Positions 1 to 10,029 of a DNA stretch of 64,000 nucleotides are shown in pieces. The stretch lies in assembly GCA_947631455.1 (NCBI GenBank), contig CANRLH010000003.1:203501-267500 (forward strand), read 5' to 3'. Source of the stretch: an uncultured Clostridia bacterium (GTDB taxonomy: Bacteria > Bacillota > Clostridia > Oscillospirales > Ruminococcaceae). The position numbers and the translations under genes were made by a program. Every line of letters starts with the position of its first letter. Positions within the stretch are counted from its first letter, which is position 1. The notes beneath the pieces were generated by a model. The model saw only the letters and a list, made by a program, of their open reading frames with translations. It was not told the DNA's origin and did no database searches.

Positions 1-268
1 CGGTAAGCTCCATACGCTGAACGGCAGTAAGCCTGTTTCTCATAAGCTCCTGAAGATTCTTCTGAAACTCAGGATAGCCCTTAAAGCCCAGAAGAGTTGC
101 AAATCTTACAACGGTAGATTCAGATACGCCTACATTTTCTCCCAGCTTTGAAGCGGTCATAAACGCCGATTTGTCAAAATGCTCGATTACATACTGCGCA
201 ATAAGTCTGTGTCCCTTTGAAAAGTTATGCTTGTTTTCCTCAAGCATCTTCAAAAGATTTCCTTCCAT
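1..268 (-). CDS. RpiR/MurR-family transcriptional regulator, N-terminal part only
   Basis: The reading frame starts at ATG 268 and runs off the left edge, so only the first 89 residues are seen. They form the helix-turn-helix half of an RpiR-type regulator: residues of about 35-60 read TASKLGENVGVSESTVVRF, followed by LGFKGYPEFQ, both typical of this family. The missing C-terminal half should be a sugar-phosphate-binding SIS domain. Such proteins usually control sugar or amino-sugar use; the target cannot be told from here. It lies 6 bp downstream of the DUF3006 gene, so it may share its transcript. Confidence 0.85.
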   Translation of the reverse strand, partial: MEGNLLKMLEENKHNFSKGHRLIAQYVIEHFDKSAFMTASKLGENVGVSESTVVRFATLLGFKGYPEFQKNLQELMRNRLTAVQRMELT

Positions 269-274
269 AACCGT

Positions 275-490
275 CTATTCCTCCCAAAGAGAATCCTGAA
301 GCTCAATGTTTTCTTTTTGTCTTTCTTCGGTTTCTTTCAAAAGCCTTATACATTGACTGTCAGTTTTTTCAATTATATCGTTTACCAGAATGTCTTTTGG
401 CATATCCAGAATGCTCACAAAATCAATTTCTCCATTTTCGCTTTCAAGCTTTACTATTCCCTCACTTATGCTCAATACGCTATACTTCAT
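275..490 (-). CDS. DUF3006 domain small protein
   Basis: This is a 71-residue acidic protein. The start at 490 is chosen because GAAGGA lies at good spacing before it and the upstream gene stops at 495. The pattern fits DUF3006 (an opening 'v..ieg..vvle..ge', a central acidic 'lp.d...gD.i', and a Lys/Glu-rich tail). DUF3006 proteins often sit next to ComEC-like metallo-beta-lactamase proteins, as here. The function is unknown; an accessory role for the neighbouring hydrolase is inference. Confidence 0.7.
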   Translation of the reverse strand: MKYSVLSISEGIVKLESENGEIDFVSILDMPKDILVNDIIEKTDSQCIRLLKETEERQKENIELQDSLWEE

Positions 491-494
491 TATA

Positions 495-1418
495 TTATTC
501 CTTCTCAACTGTCAAATCAAGATTTTTAAAATCGCAGCCAAAAACGATATTGCCGTTTTTATCTGTTCTGTATATCATGTCGGTGTATTTTTTAACGCGC
601 TTTAGTGCCGCCTCGTTAGGATGTCCGTAGCTATTATCCGATCCCACGCTTATTACAGCGCATACCGGGTTTACGGCCTTTAACAGATTGCTTCCGGTTG
701 AAGACGAGCTGCCGTGATGTCCCATTGCCAGTACGTCCGCAGAAAGATCTTGTTTCTTACTTAAAAGCTCTTTTTCAGCGGTAGTTTCAAGGTCGCCCAT
801 AATCAAAAACTTTCCAGCATTGGTAGTTATCTTAGTCACTACCGAATAGTTGTTAAGGTCGCTGTAATCACCGCTCATGGCAAAAGTGTTCACGGTAACG
901 CTTCCCAAAGAAAACTCCTCGTCCTTTGCAGCATTTACCTTAAGCCCCTTGTTCTTTATTGCATTTAATAAATTTGTATACGTAAGGCTTGTCGGGACAA
1001 GCTTATCGGGAATTTTCGGCATAATGATCTTGCTTACCTCAATGTCGCTGTTTATAACGTCAATAAGCCCGCCTATGTGATCTGTGTGCTGGTGAGTTGC
1101 TATAATGTAATCAAGCTTTGTTATCCCGCACGTCTTAAGATAAGCCACAACATCTTTGCCTTTTTCAGCCTCACCGCCGTCAATAAGCATTGAGCTGTCG
1201 CCTGATATTACAAGTGCGCTGTTACCTTGACCTACATCAATAAAGCTTACCGATGTATCAGACTCAAGCGCATTTTGTATACCTTCTGTGATATCTGCCT
1301 TTTCACCCAGAGATATAATTTTAAAATGATCGAGCAGCCCGAAAACTAAAACTACTAGTCCTACAAGAGCAATACCAAATGCGCTTATTTTATTTTTTGT
1401 CTTTTTATTTTTTGCCAT
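495..1418 (-). CDS. ComEC/Rec2-like metallo-beta-lactamase-fold hydrolase, membrane anchored
   Basis: This 307-residue protein has a Lys-rich N terminus and one membrane segment at about residues 12-30, so the catalytic domain should lie outside the membrane. The metal-binding motif HxHxDH is at 109-114 (ATHQHTDHIGG), with FIDVGQGNS at 59-67 and MGHHGSSSS and GHPN later. This matches the stand-alone hydrolase domain of ComEC (competence protein), without the channel part. Such proteins are thought to be nucleases or phosphodiesterases; the substrate is unknown. GTAAGGAAAA precedes the start. It is probably cotranscribed with the DUF3006 gene 4 bp downstream. Confidence 0.85.
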   Translation of the reverse strand: MAKNKKTKNKISAFGIALVGLVVLVFGLLDHFKIISLGEKADITEGIQNALESDTSVSFIDVGQGNSALVISGDSSMLIDGGEAEKGKDVVAYLKTCGITKLDYIIATHQHTDHIGGLIDVINSDIEVSKIIMPKIPDKLVPTSLTYTNLLNAIKNKGLKVNAAKDEEFSLGSVTVNTFAMSGDYSDLNNYSVVTKITTNAGKFLIMGDLETTAEKELLSKKQDLSADVLAMGHHGSSSSTGSNLLKAVNPVCAVISVGSDNSYGHPNEAALKRVKKYTDMIYRTDKNGNIVFGCDFKNLDLTVEKE

Positions 1419-1491
1419 TTTTCCTTACCCTGATAAGTGACTAATTACACTTAAAATACTGATAACTCTCAATCCGCCTTAGGCTGATTTT

Positions 1492-3972
1492 TTAAATATC
1501 GCTCATAGCGTTTCTCTCAAGCCACTGTTCCTTTGAAATCAGAACCTCCCTTGGCTTTGCCCCCTGTGCGGGACCTATGATACCTCTTGCCTCAAGCTCG
1601 TCCATAAGTCTTGCCGCCCGCGCATAGCCAAGGCTTAGCTTCCTTTGCAAAAAAGAAGTTGAAGCCTGTCCGGACTCAACTATTATCTTAACAGCGTCCT
1701 CAAACTTCTCATCAGTGCCGCTTTCCTCAGCCTCGTCGTTTGAAATTCTCTTATCGTTTTTGACCTGTGGCACATGGCGCTCAATGTCCTCAATAATTTC
1801 GTCGCTGTACTCGGTATTAGACAAATTTTTCAAATAATTTACAACCGCTCTGACTTCACTTGTCGGAATAAAGCTTCCCTGAATTCTCATAGGCTTACCC
1901 ATTCCCACAGGCTTATAAAGAAGGTCTCCGCGTCCTAACAGCTTATCGGCTCCGCCCTCATCGAGAATTACTCTCGAGTCTACATTATTAGATACCTTAA
2001 GCGCAACACGGCTTGGGATATTAGCCTTGATAAGTCCCGTTACAACGTCAACACGAGGCGACTGTGTTGCTATAATAAGGTGCATTCCCGCCGCACGTGC
2101 AAGCTGTGCAATCCGGCAAATTGAGTCCTCGACCTCTTTGGGTGCCGCCATCATAAGGTCTGCCAGCTCATCAATAACTATGACGATCTGCGAAATAGGC
2201 TCTAAATCATCCTTATCCTTCTGATATTCATTGTAATCCTCAAGATCTCTTACACCGTTATCGGCAAAGGTCTTGTATCTTCTCATCATCTCAGCAACAG
2301 CCCAGCCAAGCGCTCCCGCCGCTTTTCTTGCGTCAGTGACAACGGGTATAAGAAGATGAGGAATTCCGTTATAGATTGGAAACTCAACCTGCTTCGGGTC
2401 GATAAGAATAAGCTTCACCTCATCAGGAGATGCCTTGTAAAGAATATTCATTATTATTGAATTTGTAAACACCGACTTACCGGCGCCGGTTGTTCCTGCA
2501 ACAAGAAGATGCGGCATTTTTGCAATATCGCCCATAACGATACTGCCCTCGATATCCTTGCCGACTGCGAACTCAAGCTTGCCCTTGCTTTGTCTGAACT
2601 CCTCGCTGTCAATAAGCTCTCTTATAGACACACTGTCGCGGTTGGTGTTTGCGATTTCAATTCCCACCGCTGCCTTTCCCGGGATAGGCGCTTCAATTCT
2701 TATCCCCTCAGCAGCAAGATTAAGCGCAATATCATCGGCAAGACCGGTGATTCTGGCAACCTTGACTCCGGCTGCCGGCTGAAGCTCATAACGTGTTACT
2801 GAAGGACCTCTGTGAACACCCACGATCCTTGTCTGGACACCAAAGCTTTTAAGGGTTTCTACAAGGGTATTTCCCCTCTCTCTGATTTCATTTTGATATG
2901 TACTTTCTGATACCTTTTTGTTTGCGAACTTTAAAAGATCAAGCGGAGGCGGCTGATAAAGTCCTTTTTCGCCCTCTTTTCCAAAGAAAGAAGTCTGACC
3001 GTCGCTTTCAACGTATATATCATTCTTTGCATTTTCCTGCTTAGACTTTGAAGTGCTGCGCCTTTTTACCGCTTTTTTGATGATCTCGTCATATTCGTCC
3101 TGCTTAGCGTCTAAAACACTCTTTTTTTCTAAAACAGTCTTTGCCGCGCGCTTTTTCTCCGGTTGTTTAGAAACACTGTCATCGGTAATAAATTTTGCAG
3201 GATCAAAGTTGTTGTCTCTGAGCGTTTTATTAAGGTGGTCAGGATAAAGCTTTGAAGTATCTGCGTCATAATACTTTGCAATATCAATCTCTCTATCTTT
3301 TGCGGTTTTCCTTGCCTTTCGCTCCTCCTGCTTCTGGGCGTTCACCGCTCTATCCTCCTTTATTGCGACAACGCTCTTTTTAACGGGCTTTGAAAAACCG
3401 GTCAGAAGATCTTTGAAGCTAATGTGAAAGATAAGCATTAAAAAAATTGCCATTATTAAAATGAGTATTATGCTTGAGCCTACCCTGCCCAGCACGGCAG
3501 ATGCCGGCCATCCGAGTATTGCGCCAAAGATGCCGCCGCCGGACATATTCACTGATTTATCATAAATATATCCCAGCCGTTCGCCGAAAGACGCGCCAAG
3601 TGGCACGGGAACTCCCACAATGATCGTGTGAAAGATGCCGCACAAAAGTAATACAAAAAAGACCGTTTCAACAATCTTTGCGATCGCGAGGTTTTCTGAT
3701 TTAGAAAACGCGATCTGGATCGACAGCACCACCAAAAGCGGACCGATAAAATACAAAGGCACGCCAAAAACGCCCCTTACAGCCGTGTGAAGCGTACCCC
3801 AAAAGGCGTCCCCTGATATATATGTAAGTGCAATTATCAAAACACCGAGTATGAAAAATATTCCCGCAGGCAACTGCTTGCTTACGGTGTTTTTTTCACT
3901 TTGTTTTTTCTTCGCGGTGCTTTTAACAGCCTTTGTTGGCTGTCTTTTTGCAGGCTTTTTTGATGCAGCCAT
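1492..3972 (-). CDS. ftsK: DNA translocase FtsK/SpoIIIE family
   Basis: This 826-residue protein pumps chromosomal DNA through a septum during division or sporulation. A Lys-rich leader is followed by about four membrane segments (roughly 35-190), then a charged linker to about 335. The motor domain has Walker A GTTGAGKS near 489, Walker B LILIDPKQVEF, and RIAQLARAAGMHLIIATQSP. The C-terminal winged-helix gamma domain (about 755-820) reads KLSLGYARAARLMDELE and is the part that reads KOPS/SRS-type polarity signals. The size matches SpoIIIE/FtsK of Firmicutes. It sits below TepA, YlzJ and UppP; the TepA-YlzJ-SpoIIIE neighbourhood is conserved in Firmicutes. Confidence 0.95.
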   Translation of the reverse strand: MAASKKPAKRQPTKAVKSTAKKKQSEKNTVSKQLPAGIFFILGVLIIALTYISGDAFWGTLHTAVRGVFGVPLYFIGPLLVVLSIQIAFSKSENLAIAKIVETVFFVLLLCGIFHTIIVGVPVPLGASFGERLGYIYDKSVNMSGGGIFGAILGWPASAVLGRVGSSIILILIMAIFLMLIFHISFKDLLTGFSKPVKKSVVAIKEDRAVNAQKQEERKARKTAKDREIDIAKYYDADTSKLYPDHLNKTLRDNNFDPAKFITDDSVSKQPEKKRAAKTVLEKKSVLDAKQDEYDEIIKKAVKRRSTSKSKQENAKNDIYVESDGQTSFFGKEGEKGLYQPPPLDLLKFANKKVSESTYQNEIRERGNTLVETLKSFGVQTRIVGVHRGPSVTRYELQPAAGVKVARITGLADDIALNLAAEGIRIEAPIPGKAAVGIEIANTNRDSVSIRELIDSEEFRQSKGKLEFAVGKDIEGSIVMGDIAKMPHLLVAGTTGAGKSVFTNSIIMNILYKASPDEVKLILIDPKQVEFPIYNGIPHLLIPVVTDARKAAGALGWAVAEMMRRYKTFADNGVRDLEDYNEYQKDKDDLEPISQIVIVIDELADLMMAAPKEVEDSICRIAQLARAAGMHLIIATQSPRVDVVTGLIKANIPSRVALKVSNNVDSRVILDEGGADKLLGRGDLLYKPVGMGKPMRIQGSFIPTSEVRAVVNYLKNLSNTEYSDEIIEDIERHVPQVKNDKRISNDEAEESGTDEKFEDAVKIIVESGQASTSFLQRKLSLGYARAARLMDELEARGIIGPAQGAKPREVLISKEQWLERNAMSDI

Positions 3973-4004
3973 TTTTAGTCTCCTTTATTTTTGTCTTTAT
4001 CTTT

Positions 4005-4859
4005 TTATAAGCTTAACGGCTTTCCCATTATTGCTTCTACGATAGATATTAAAATAACGATTACTCCGAGTACTGCCGTATAATATGCAAACACCTTAAA
4101 CTTATCGCTTTTTACAAGCCAGCTCACCATTTTTATGGCGCCTATCCCCACTGCCGCTGCGATAAAAAATCCGATAATGTAATCTGCCTTAAACGACATA
4201 TCCGTTTCGACCGCGTCCTTAAGCTCAACAAAACATCCTCCCAAAACGGCAGGTATTCCGAGAATGAACGAATATTTGACCGCTGTGTCTCTTGACATGC
4301 CGCAAAAAAGTCCTGAAGATATAGTCGAACCTGAGCGGGAAACTCCGGGAAGCAGGGCTATTGACTGGAAAAATCCTACTGTAACCGCATCTCTTCCGCT
4401 TATCTGTCCCAAGGTTTTGCTGCCCTTTGTGCATTTATCAGAAAGAAACAGTATGGCCGCCGTGTAAAGGAAACATATTCCCTCTGCAAAGATCGATGCA
4501 TCCTCTGCAAATCCCTCGAAAAAATTCTTAAACAGATAAAACGGAACAAGCACCAGCGTAGAGATGATAAGCATGATTATCGCTCTTCTGTCACCGTTCA
4601 TATTTTTAAAAAACTCTCTATGTACCAGATCCTTGCAGCTTCGTCCGAACTCCTTGATAAGATCCCATATCGTCGGCCAAAACGCAATAAAGATAGCTAC
4701 AAGCGTTCCCAGATGGAGTATTGCAGAAAGCAGCAGCGCCCCCTCGCCGCTTTTTCCTGTAAAATGCTGAAACAGCGAAAGATGTCCCGAGCTTGAAATG
4801 GGCAGAAACTCCGTCAGTCCCTGAATTATTGCCTGAAAAATCGTGTTTAGTACCGACAT
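4005..4859 (-). CDS. uppP: Undecaprenyl-diphosphate phosphatase
   Basis: This 284-residue polytopic membrane enzyme of the BacA/UppP type dephosphorylates undecaprenyl diphosphate, recycling the lipid carrier for peptidoglycan and giving bacitracin tolerance. Signature motifs are visible: LTEFLPISSSGHLSL near residue 16 and LLPGVSRSGSTIS near 168, which together form the active site. About eight hydrophobic segments are present and the length is usual. It lies 3 bp after ylzJ and 32 bp before ftsK, so it is probably in the same operon. Confidence 0.95.
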   Translation of the reverse strand: MSVLNTIFQAIIQGLTEFLPISSSGHLSLFQHFTGKSGEGALLLSAILHLGTLVAIFIAFWPTIWDLIKEFGRSCKDLVHREFFKNMNGDRRAIIMLIISTLVLVPFYLFKNFFEGFAEDASIFAEGICFLYTAAILFLSDKCTKGSKTLGQISGRDAVTVGFFQSIALLPGVSRSGSTISSGLFCGMSRDTAVKYSFILGIPAVLGGCFVELKDAVETDMSFKADYIIGFFIAAAVGIGAIKMVSWLVKSDKFKVFAYYTAVLGVIVILISIVEAIMGKPLSL

Positions 4860-4862
4860 TTG

Positions 4863-5084
4863 CTAAAACCTCCTGCTTTCGTCCACATTGCTGATATTCG
4901 TAAACGGATATACCTGCGGGTCAAGATAGTCATAAGGATTTGTAGAATGAAGTCTGTCTATATACTCCTCATCACCTATTTTATAAGTATCCACATTAAG
5001 TCCTTTATATGCCCGCGCGTTTCTTATAGCTGTATCGTTATTTGTTTTAAATACATCGTAATAGTTTAATATTGTGTGAAACAT
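4863..5084 (-). CDS. ylzJ: YlzJ-like small protein
   Basis: This is a 73-residue protein starting MFHTILNYYDVF. The start at 5084 lies just behind the stop of the TepA-like gene (5086). The end, YDYLDPQVYPFTNIS, resembles the conserved 'dP..YL.P...PG..i' tail of the YlzJ family. YlzJ is found next to tepA in Bacillus, and the same order here supports the call. Its function is not known. Confidence 0.65.
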   Translation of the reverse strand: MFHTILNYYDVFKTNNDTAIRNARAYKGLNVDTYKIGDEEYIDRLHSTNPYDYLDPQVYPFTNISNVDESRRF

Positions 5085-5085
5085 C

Positions 5086-5796
5086 CTAATCGTCCCCCTT
5101 TTCTTCAATAAGACTGTACAAGCATTCAATAGCTTCAGAAAGGCCCCCGAGATTGTCAATAAGCCCTTCTTTTACTGCGTCCTCACCGTTAAGACAGGTG
5201 CCGACGTCCATGACAAGCTCTCCCGTTTTCATCATAAGCTCCCTGAACCTCTCAGAGGTTATTTTCGAATTGTCAGAGACAAATCTTATGATCCTCTCCT
5301 GCATTCTTTCAAAATAAGAAAGCGTTTGGGGAACTCCCAGAACAAGCCCATTCATTCTGACAGGGTGAATAGTCATCGTCGCGCTTGGTACAATAAACGA
5401 CCTTTTAGCGCATACCGCAAGGGGAACTCCTATCGAGTGTCCACCGCCGACGACGATAGAAACGCTGGGCGTCTTCATACCGGCAACAAGCTCGGCTATT
5501 GCAAGACCTGCCTCAACATCGCCGCCGACGGTATTGAGTATGATCACAACTCCTTTGATGCTCTCGTCCTGCTCGATAGCCACAAGCGCAGGTATGATGT
5601 GCTCGTATTTTGTAGTCTTATTCTGAGGTGGAAGCAAATAATGCCCCTCTACCTCACCTATTATAGTAAGACAATGTATAAGATGCTTTGCTCCTTTAAG
5701 CTCGACCTGACCTAGCTTTTCGATCTGCTCTGTCTGCTCGTTTTGCGAATTACCTTCCTGCTTTTCGGAGCCTTGGTTTGTATTCTCATCAGCCAT
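5086..5796 (-). CDS. tepA: ClpP-fold serine protease, TepA (translocation-enhancing) type
   Basis: This is a 236-residue ClpP-like protein. The start is taken at 5796 because GGCGGT lies about ten bases before it; 14 further codons are open upstream. The Gln/Glu-rich N terminus precedes a crotonase-like core with [17 protein letters not shown], a candidate nucleophile Ser in [11 protein letters not shown] and a candidate His in MTIHPVR. TepA in Bacillus is linked to pre-protein secretion and clearance of sporulation proteins. It is the first gene of the tepA-ylzJ-uppP-ftsK run. Confidence 0.85.
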   Translation of the reverse strand: MADENTNQGSEKQEGNSQNEQTEQIEKLGQVELKGAKHLIHCLTIIGEVEGHYLLPPQNKTTKYEHIIPALVAIEQDESIKGVVIILNTVGGDVEAGLAIAELVAGMKTPSVSIVVGGGHSIGVPLAVCAKRSFIVPSATMTIHPVRMNGLVLGVPQTLSYFERMQERIIRFVSDNSKITSERFRELMMKTGELVMDVGTCLNGEDAVKEGLIDNLGGLSEAIECLYSLIEEKGDD

Positions 5797-5914
5797 TTTC
5801 AAATTACCGCCCTGTCTTTTTGTAAATATTATCTGCAATCAGGCGATAAATATACATTTTATTTTGCATAATTTCTTTCAAATGACGATCAACATTTAGA
5901 ATACATACATATTT

Positions 5915-5942
5915 ATTATACCATATATGTTGTCAAAGTCAA
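5915..5942 (-). promoter_or_regulatory. Promoter of the tepA-ylzJ-uppP-ftsK operon
   Basis: Read on the minus strand, TTGACT (5942-5937) and TATAAT (5920-5915) are separated by 16 bp, about 120 bp upstream of the tepA start. This is a good sigma-A-type match. The rest of the 334-bp gap to the divergent aconitase gene holds the Rex operator and promoter and is otherwise AT-rich without further recognised features. Confidence 0.65.
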
Positions 5943-6030
5943 TATCAAACCGTTAAAATCGGCGAATTATGAAAGAAGAAAGTTATTTTTATCTTCACTT
6001 GTTTTTTTGAATTAAAAGATATTTAAACGA

Positions 6031-6048
6031 TTGTTAAATTCTTGACAA
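6031..6048 (+). promoter_or_regulatory. Rex operator-like palindrome
   Basis: TTGTTAAATTCTTGACAA matches the known Rex box TTGTTAANNNNTTAACAA at all but one fixed position. It overlaps the -35 hexamer of the promoter in front of aconitase, the ideal place for a repressor. The rex gene is the third gene of the same operon, so the operon is probably autoregulated by the NADH/NAD+ ratio. The site is seen directly; binding is inference from the family. Confidence 0.8.
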
Positions 6049-6070
6049 ACTACTTTTTATATTATAAAAT
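6042..6070 (+). promoter_or_regulatory. Promoter of the acn-icd-rex operon
   Basis: TTGACA (6042-6047) and TAAAAT (6065-6070) are separated by 17 bp. The transcript would start about 55 bp before the aconitase ATG. The -35 box is inside the Rex-like palindrome. Confidence 0.7.
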
Positions 6071-6130
6071 ATATGTATGCATAAGAGCTTTTTTATAAAC
6101 GCGCTCGTTAATACGGAAAGGATTGATTTT

Positions 6131-8071
6131 ATGGGTCTTACTTTGACAGAAAAGATTCTCAAAAGCCACCTGGTTGACGGAGAATTTAAAAAAGGTGCTG
6201 AAATAGGCATAAAAATTGACCAGACATTAACACAGGACGCAACCGGAACTATGGCGTATCTTGAATACGAAGCCATGGGCGTTCCAAGAGTAAAAACAGA
6301 GAGAAGCGTTGCATACATCGACCACAATACGCTACAGTCCGGCTTTGAAAACGCAGATGATCACCGCTTTATTGGTTCAGTAGCCAAAAAGCACGGAATA
6401 TATTTCTCACGTCCCGGAAACGGTATCTGCCATCAGGTGCATCTTGAGCGTTTCGGGGTTCCCGGTAAGACGCTTATCGGCTCTGACAGCCACACGCCAA
6501 CAGGCGGCGGGATCGGTATGATAGCAATCGGCGCGGGCGGACTTGATGTTGCCGTTGCCATGGGCGGCGGAGCTTATTATATAACCTATCCTAAGATCGT
6601 AAAGGTAAACCTTACAGGAAGGCTTTCTCCGTGGGTCGCTGCCAAGGATGTTATCCTTGAGGTACTCAGAAGGCTTTCTGTCAAAGGCGGCGTCGGAAAG
6701 GTAATTGAATACACGGGCGTCGGCGTAAAGACGCTTTCTGTTCCGGAGCGTGCGACTATAACAAATATGGGTGCTGAGCTTGGCGCCACTACATCTATAT
6801 TCCCTAGCGATGAGATAACGCTTGAGTTTTTAAAGGCTCAGAACCGGGCGGATGTCTTCACAGAACTTTCTGCCGATGAAGACGCGCAATATGACGAGAT
6901 TATCGACATAGACCTATCCGCGCTTGTTCCGCTAACAGCGTGTCCTCACTCACCTGACAACGTAAAAACCGTTGAGGAGCTGGGAGCTATGAAGATAGAT
7001 CAGGTATGTATAGGCTCCTGCACAAACTCCTCACTTATGGATATGCTCAAGGTCGCTCATATATTAAAGGGAAAAACCGTACATCCTGATGTTTCTTTGG
7101 CTATTGCACCCGGCTCAAAGCAGGTGCTTAATATGCTTGCTAAAAACGGCGCGCTGTCTGTTATGATAGACGCCGGTGCAAGAATACTCGAATCTGCCTG
7201 CGGCCCCTGTATCGGAATGGGACAGTCGCCGAACTCAGGCGGAATATCGCTGAGGACATTCAACAGAAACTTTGAGGGAAGAAGCGGTACTAAGGACGGA
7301 CAGATTTATCTTGTATCGCCTGAGGTCGCAGCTGTCTCCGCCATAAACGGATATCTCACAGACCCGAGGACATTAGGCGATATGCCAGAGTTTAAGCTTC
7401 CGGAGGTTTTTGAGATAAATGATAATATGATAGTTCCTCCTGCATCGGCAGAAGAAATGGATAAAGTGGAGATTTTAAGAGGACCTAACATAAAGCCATT
7501 CCCGAAGACAGAGCCTTTGTCAGATACAATACACGCGGCTTGCTCTCTCAAGGTTGGAGACAACATAACAACCGACCATATTATGCCGGCCGGTGCGAAG
7601 ATTCTGCCGCTAAGATCAAACATACCGGCAATTTCGAAGCATTGCTTTACGGTATGCGACGAAGATTTCCCTGAAAGAGCGCTTACACTTAAAAGGAGCA
7701 TTATTGTCGGCGGCGCAAACTATGGACAGGGCTCTTCAAGAGAACACGCAGCACTTGCCCCGCTTTATCTTGGCGTCAAGGCTGTGCTTGTCAAGAGCTT
7801 TGCAAGGATCCACCGGGCGAACCTGATAAACGCGGGCATTCTGCCTCTTACTTTTGTAAACGAAAATGACTACGAAAAAATCGGTCAGGGCGATGATCTG
7901 TTGCTTGAAGATGTACGTCAAAATATAATTGACGGCAAACAAGAGCTTACGCTTGTAAATAAAACAAAGGGCATAGAGATACCTGTTTTATGTGAGCTTT
8001 CAGGCAGAACAAAGGACATCATACTCGCCGGGGGACTTCTTGATTACACAAGAGAGTCACTTAATAGATAA
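6131..8071 (+). CDS. acnA: Aconitate hydratase (aconitase)
   Basis: This 646-residue enzyme interconverts citrate and isocitrate with a [4Fe-4S] cluster. The cluster Cys motifs are visible as CIGSCTNSS and [25 protein letters not shown] and the C-terminal swivel-domain [18 protein letters not shown] are also typical. It belongs to the shorter aconitase type of about 640-650 residues. The start at 6131 follows AAAGGA; 18 upstream codons are open but lack a site. It is followed 19 bp later by isocitrate dehydrogenase. Together they make 2-oxoglutarate from citrate, probably for glutamate synthesis in an anaerobe with an incomplete TCA cycle (inference). No citrate synthase gene is in the window. 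Confidence 0.93.
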   Translation: MGLTLTEKILKSHLVDGEFKKGAEIGIKIDQTLTQDATGTMAYLEYEAMGVPRVKTERSVAYIDHNTLQSGFENADDHRFIGSVAKKHGIYFSRPGNGICHQVHLERFGVPGKTLIGSDSHTPTGGGIGMIAIGAGGLDVAVAMGGGAYYITYPKIVKVNLTGRLSPWVAAKDVILEVLRRLSVKGGVGKVIEYTGVGVKTLSVPERATITNMGAELGATTSIFPSDEITLEFLKAQNRADVFTELSADEDAQYDEIIDIDLSALVPLTACPHSPDNVKTVEELGAMKIDQVCIGSCTNSSLMDMLKVAHILKGKTVHPDVSLAIAPGSKQVLNMLAKNGALSVMIDAGARILESACGPCIGMGQSPNSGGISLRTFNRNFEGRSGTKDGQIYLVSPEVAAVSAINGYLTDPRTLGDMPEFKLPEVFEINDNMIVPPASAEEMDKVEILRGPNIKPFPKTEPLSDTIHAACSLKVGDNITTDHIMPAGAKILPLRSNIPAISKHCFTVCDEDFPERALTLKRSIIVGGANYGQGSSREHAALAPLYLGVKAVLVKSFARIHRANLINAGILPLTFVNENDYEKIGQGDDLLLEDVRQNIIDGKQELTLVNKTKGIEIPVLCELSGRTKDIILAGGLLDYTRESLNR

Positions 8072-8090
8072 ACAGTTACGGAGGAAGAAT

Positions 8091-9311
8091 ATGACAGATA
8101 AAATCAAAATGACAACGCCGCTTGTTGAAATGGACGGCGACGAGATGACAAGAATACTGTGGAAGTGGATCAAGGACATTCTTATCACGCCATATGTTGA
8201 GCTTAAAACAAAGTATTACGACCTGGGGCTTCCCTATCGAAACGAGACAAACGACAAGGTCACATTTGACTCGGCTGAGGCTACAAAAAAATACGGAGTT
8301 GCGGTAAAATGCGCTACCATAACTCCAAATGCCGCAAGAATGCCGGAGTACAACCTCAAGGAAATGTGGAAGTCGCCAAACGGCACGATCAGAGCCATAC
8401 TTGACGGAACTGTTTTCAGAACTCCGATTATAGTCAAGGGCATATCTCCTTACATTCCCACATGGACAAAGCCGATAACCATTGCGCGTCATGCGTATGG
8501 AGACGTTTATAAGAACTCAGAAATGCGGGTCCAGAAAGGTTCAAAAGCAGAACTTGTAGTAACAGACAAGAACGGAAACGAGACAAGGCAGGAAATTTAC
8601 GACTTCACAGATTCCGACGGAATAATTCAGGGACTTCACAACAAGGACGAAAGCATCGCAGGCTTTGCAAGAGCTTGCTTTAATTACGGACTTGATTTAA
8701 AGCAGGATGTCTGGTTTGCCACCAAGGACACTATCTCTAAAAAATACGACCACAGATTCAAGGATATTTTTGGTGAGATATACGAAAAAGAATACAAGGA
8801 CAGATATGAGGCGCTCGGCATTGAATATTTCTACACGCTAATCGACGATGCTGTAGCAAGAGTAATACGCTCAAACGGAGGATATATCTGGGCCTGCAAG
8901 AATTACGACGGTGATGTTATGAGCGATATGGTATCGACAGCATACGGGTCGCTTGCAATGATGACGTCAGTCCTCGTGTCACCCGATGGCATATACGAAT
9001 ACGAAGCTGCACATGGAACGGTGCAGCGCCACTACTATAATTATCTTAAAGGCGAAGAAACTTCGACAAACTCAGTTGCAACTATTTTTGCATGGAGCGG
9101 AGCGCTCAGAAAACGCGGTGAGCTTGACGGTCTTGACGATCTTATCGACTATGCAGATAAGCTTGAAAAAGCAACTATCAATACCATTGAGGATGGCGTT
9201 ATGACAGGAGACCTCTATCTTCTCTCAAGCCTTGAGAACAAGAAAAAGGTAGATTCCGAGACATTTCTAAAAGAGATCGGCACTCGTCTTGATGCGATGA
9301 TGAGCAAATAA
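8091..9311 (+). CDS. icd: Isocitrate dehydrogenase, NADP-dependent, eukaryote-like type
   Basis: This 406-residue enzyme oxidises isocitrate to 2-oxoglutarate and CO2. The sequence resembles the eukaryote-like (type II) family rather than the E. coli type: [15 protein letters not shown] at the start, [34 protein letters not shown] (substrate-binding Ser/Asn/Arg), and [12 protein letters not shown] near the coenzyme site. The start at 8091 has GGAGGAAGA before it. It is the middle gene of acn-icd-rex. NADP preference is from the family. Confidence 0.93.
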   Translation: MTDKIKMTTPLVEMDGDEMTRILWKWIKDILITPYVELKTKYYDLGLPYRNETNDKVTFDSAEATKKYGVAVKCATITPNAARMPEYNLKEMWKSPNGTIRAILDGTVFRTPIIVKGISPYIPTWTKPITIARHAYGDVYKNSEMRVQKGSKAELVVTDKNGNETRQEIYDFTDSDGIIQGLHNKDESIAGFARACFNYGLDLKQDVWFATKDTISKKYDHRFKDIFGEIYEKEYKDRYEALGIEYFYTLIDDAVARVIRSNGGYIWACKNYDGDVMSDMVSTAYGSLAMMTSVLVSPDGIYEYEAAHGTVQRHYYNYLKGEETSTNSVATIFAWSGALRKRGELDGLDDLIDYADKLEKATINTIEDGVMTGDLYLLSSLENKKKVDSETFLKEIGTRLDAMMSK

Positions 9312-9316
9312 TCAAA

Positions 9317-9952
9317 ATGGCAAATAACAGAGATATATCACTTCCTGTCGTCAAGCGGCTTCCCAGATACTATTCAAATCTTGAGGAGCTTATGCGTGAG
9401 GGAGTGTTAAGGATATCATCGTCAGAGCTTGCGGGCCGCATGAAGATTACCGCCTCGCAGATACGGCAAGACTTAAATCACTTCGGGGGCTTCGGGCAGC
9501 AAGGCTACGGATACAACGTGTCTGATCTTTATCATGAGATCGGACGCATTCTGGGTGTTGACCAAAGGCTCAAGGTAATTCTGGTCGGCGTAGGAAATAT
9601 CGGCAAAGCAATTGCTACACAGGTGAATTTTTCAAAGCGCGGCTGTGAACTCATAGGTCTTTTTGACATTGACAAAAGCGTTGTCGGCCAGGTTGTTGCC
9701 GGAAAAAGAGTTTGCGATACATCAGACCTTTCAGATTTTTGTATTATAAACAAGCCTGAGATCGCGATATTGTGCATACCAAAGTCACAGGCATACTCAG
9801 TTGCTGAGAAGCTTATCGATTCAGGGGTCACTTCATTCTGGAATTTTTCTCACTTTGATCTCAATGTTCACTTTGATGGAATCATTGTTGAAAATGTACA
9901 TCTTGGCGACAGCCTGATGACGCTTAAATACAGAACGAATAATAAGATTTAA
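9317..9952 (+). CDS. rex: Redox-sensing transcriptional repressor Rex
   Basis: This 211-residue protein has a winged-helix domain (about 1-80, with RISSSELAGRMKITASQIRQDLNHFGGFGQQGYGYNV split over the recognition helix) and a Rossmann domain with VGVGNIGKAI near 95, followed by FDIDKSVVG. These are hallmark Rex motifs. Rex lets go of DNA when NADH binds. No clear ribosome binding site lies in the 5-bp gap after icd, so translation may be coupled. The Rex-like box before acn suggests that it controls its own operon. Confidence 0.95.
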   Translation: MANNRDISLPVVKRLPRYYSNLEELMREGVLRISSSELAGRMKITASQIRQDLNHFGGFGQQGYGYNVSDLYHEIGRILGVDQRLKVILVGVGNIGKAIATQVNFSKRGCELIGLFDIDKSVVGQVVAGKRVCDTSDLSDFCIINKPEIAILCIPKSQAYSVAEKLIDSGVTSFWNFSHFDLNVHFDGIIVENVHLGDSLMTLKYRTNNKI

Positions 9953-9984
9953 TCTATGTAAACTGATAAAGCTTGCTTTTTACA

Positions 9985-10029
9985 AAAAACACGGCCAGGG
10001 ATTTTGTTTCCCTGACCGTGTTTTATTTT
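9985..10029. terminator. Bidirectional terminator between rex and the HD gene
   Basis: A 12-bp stem with one mismatch (9989-10000 with 10010-10021) has a 9-base loop, A-rich sequence on the left and TTTATTTT on the right. It can serve both converging genes and overlaps the stop codon of the HD gene at 10023. Confidence 0.85.
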
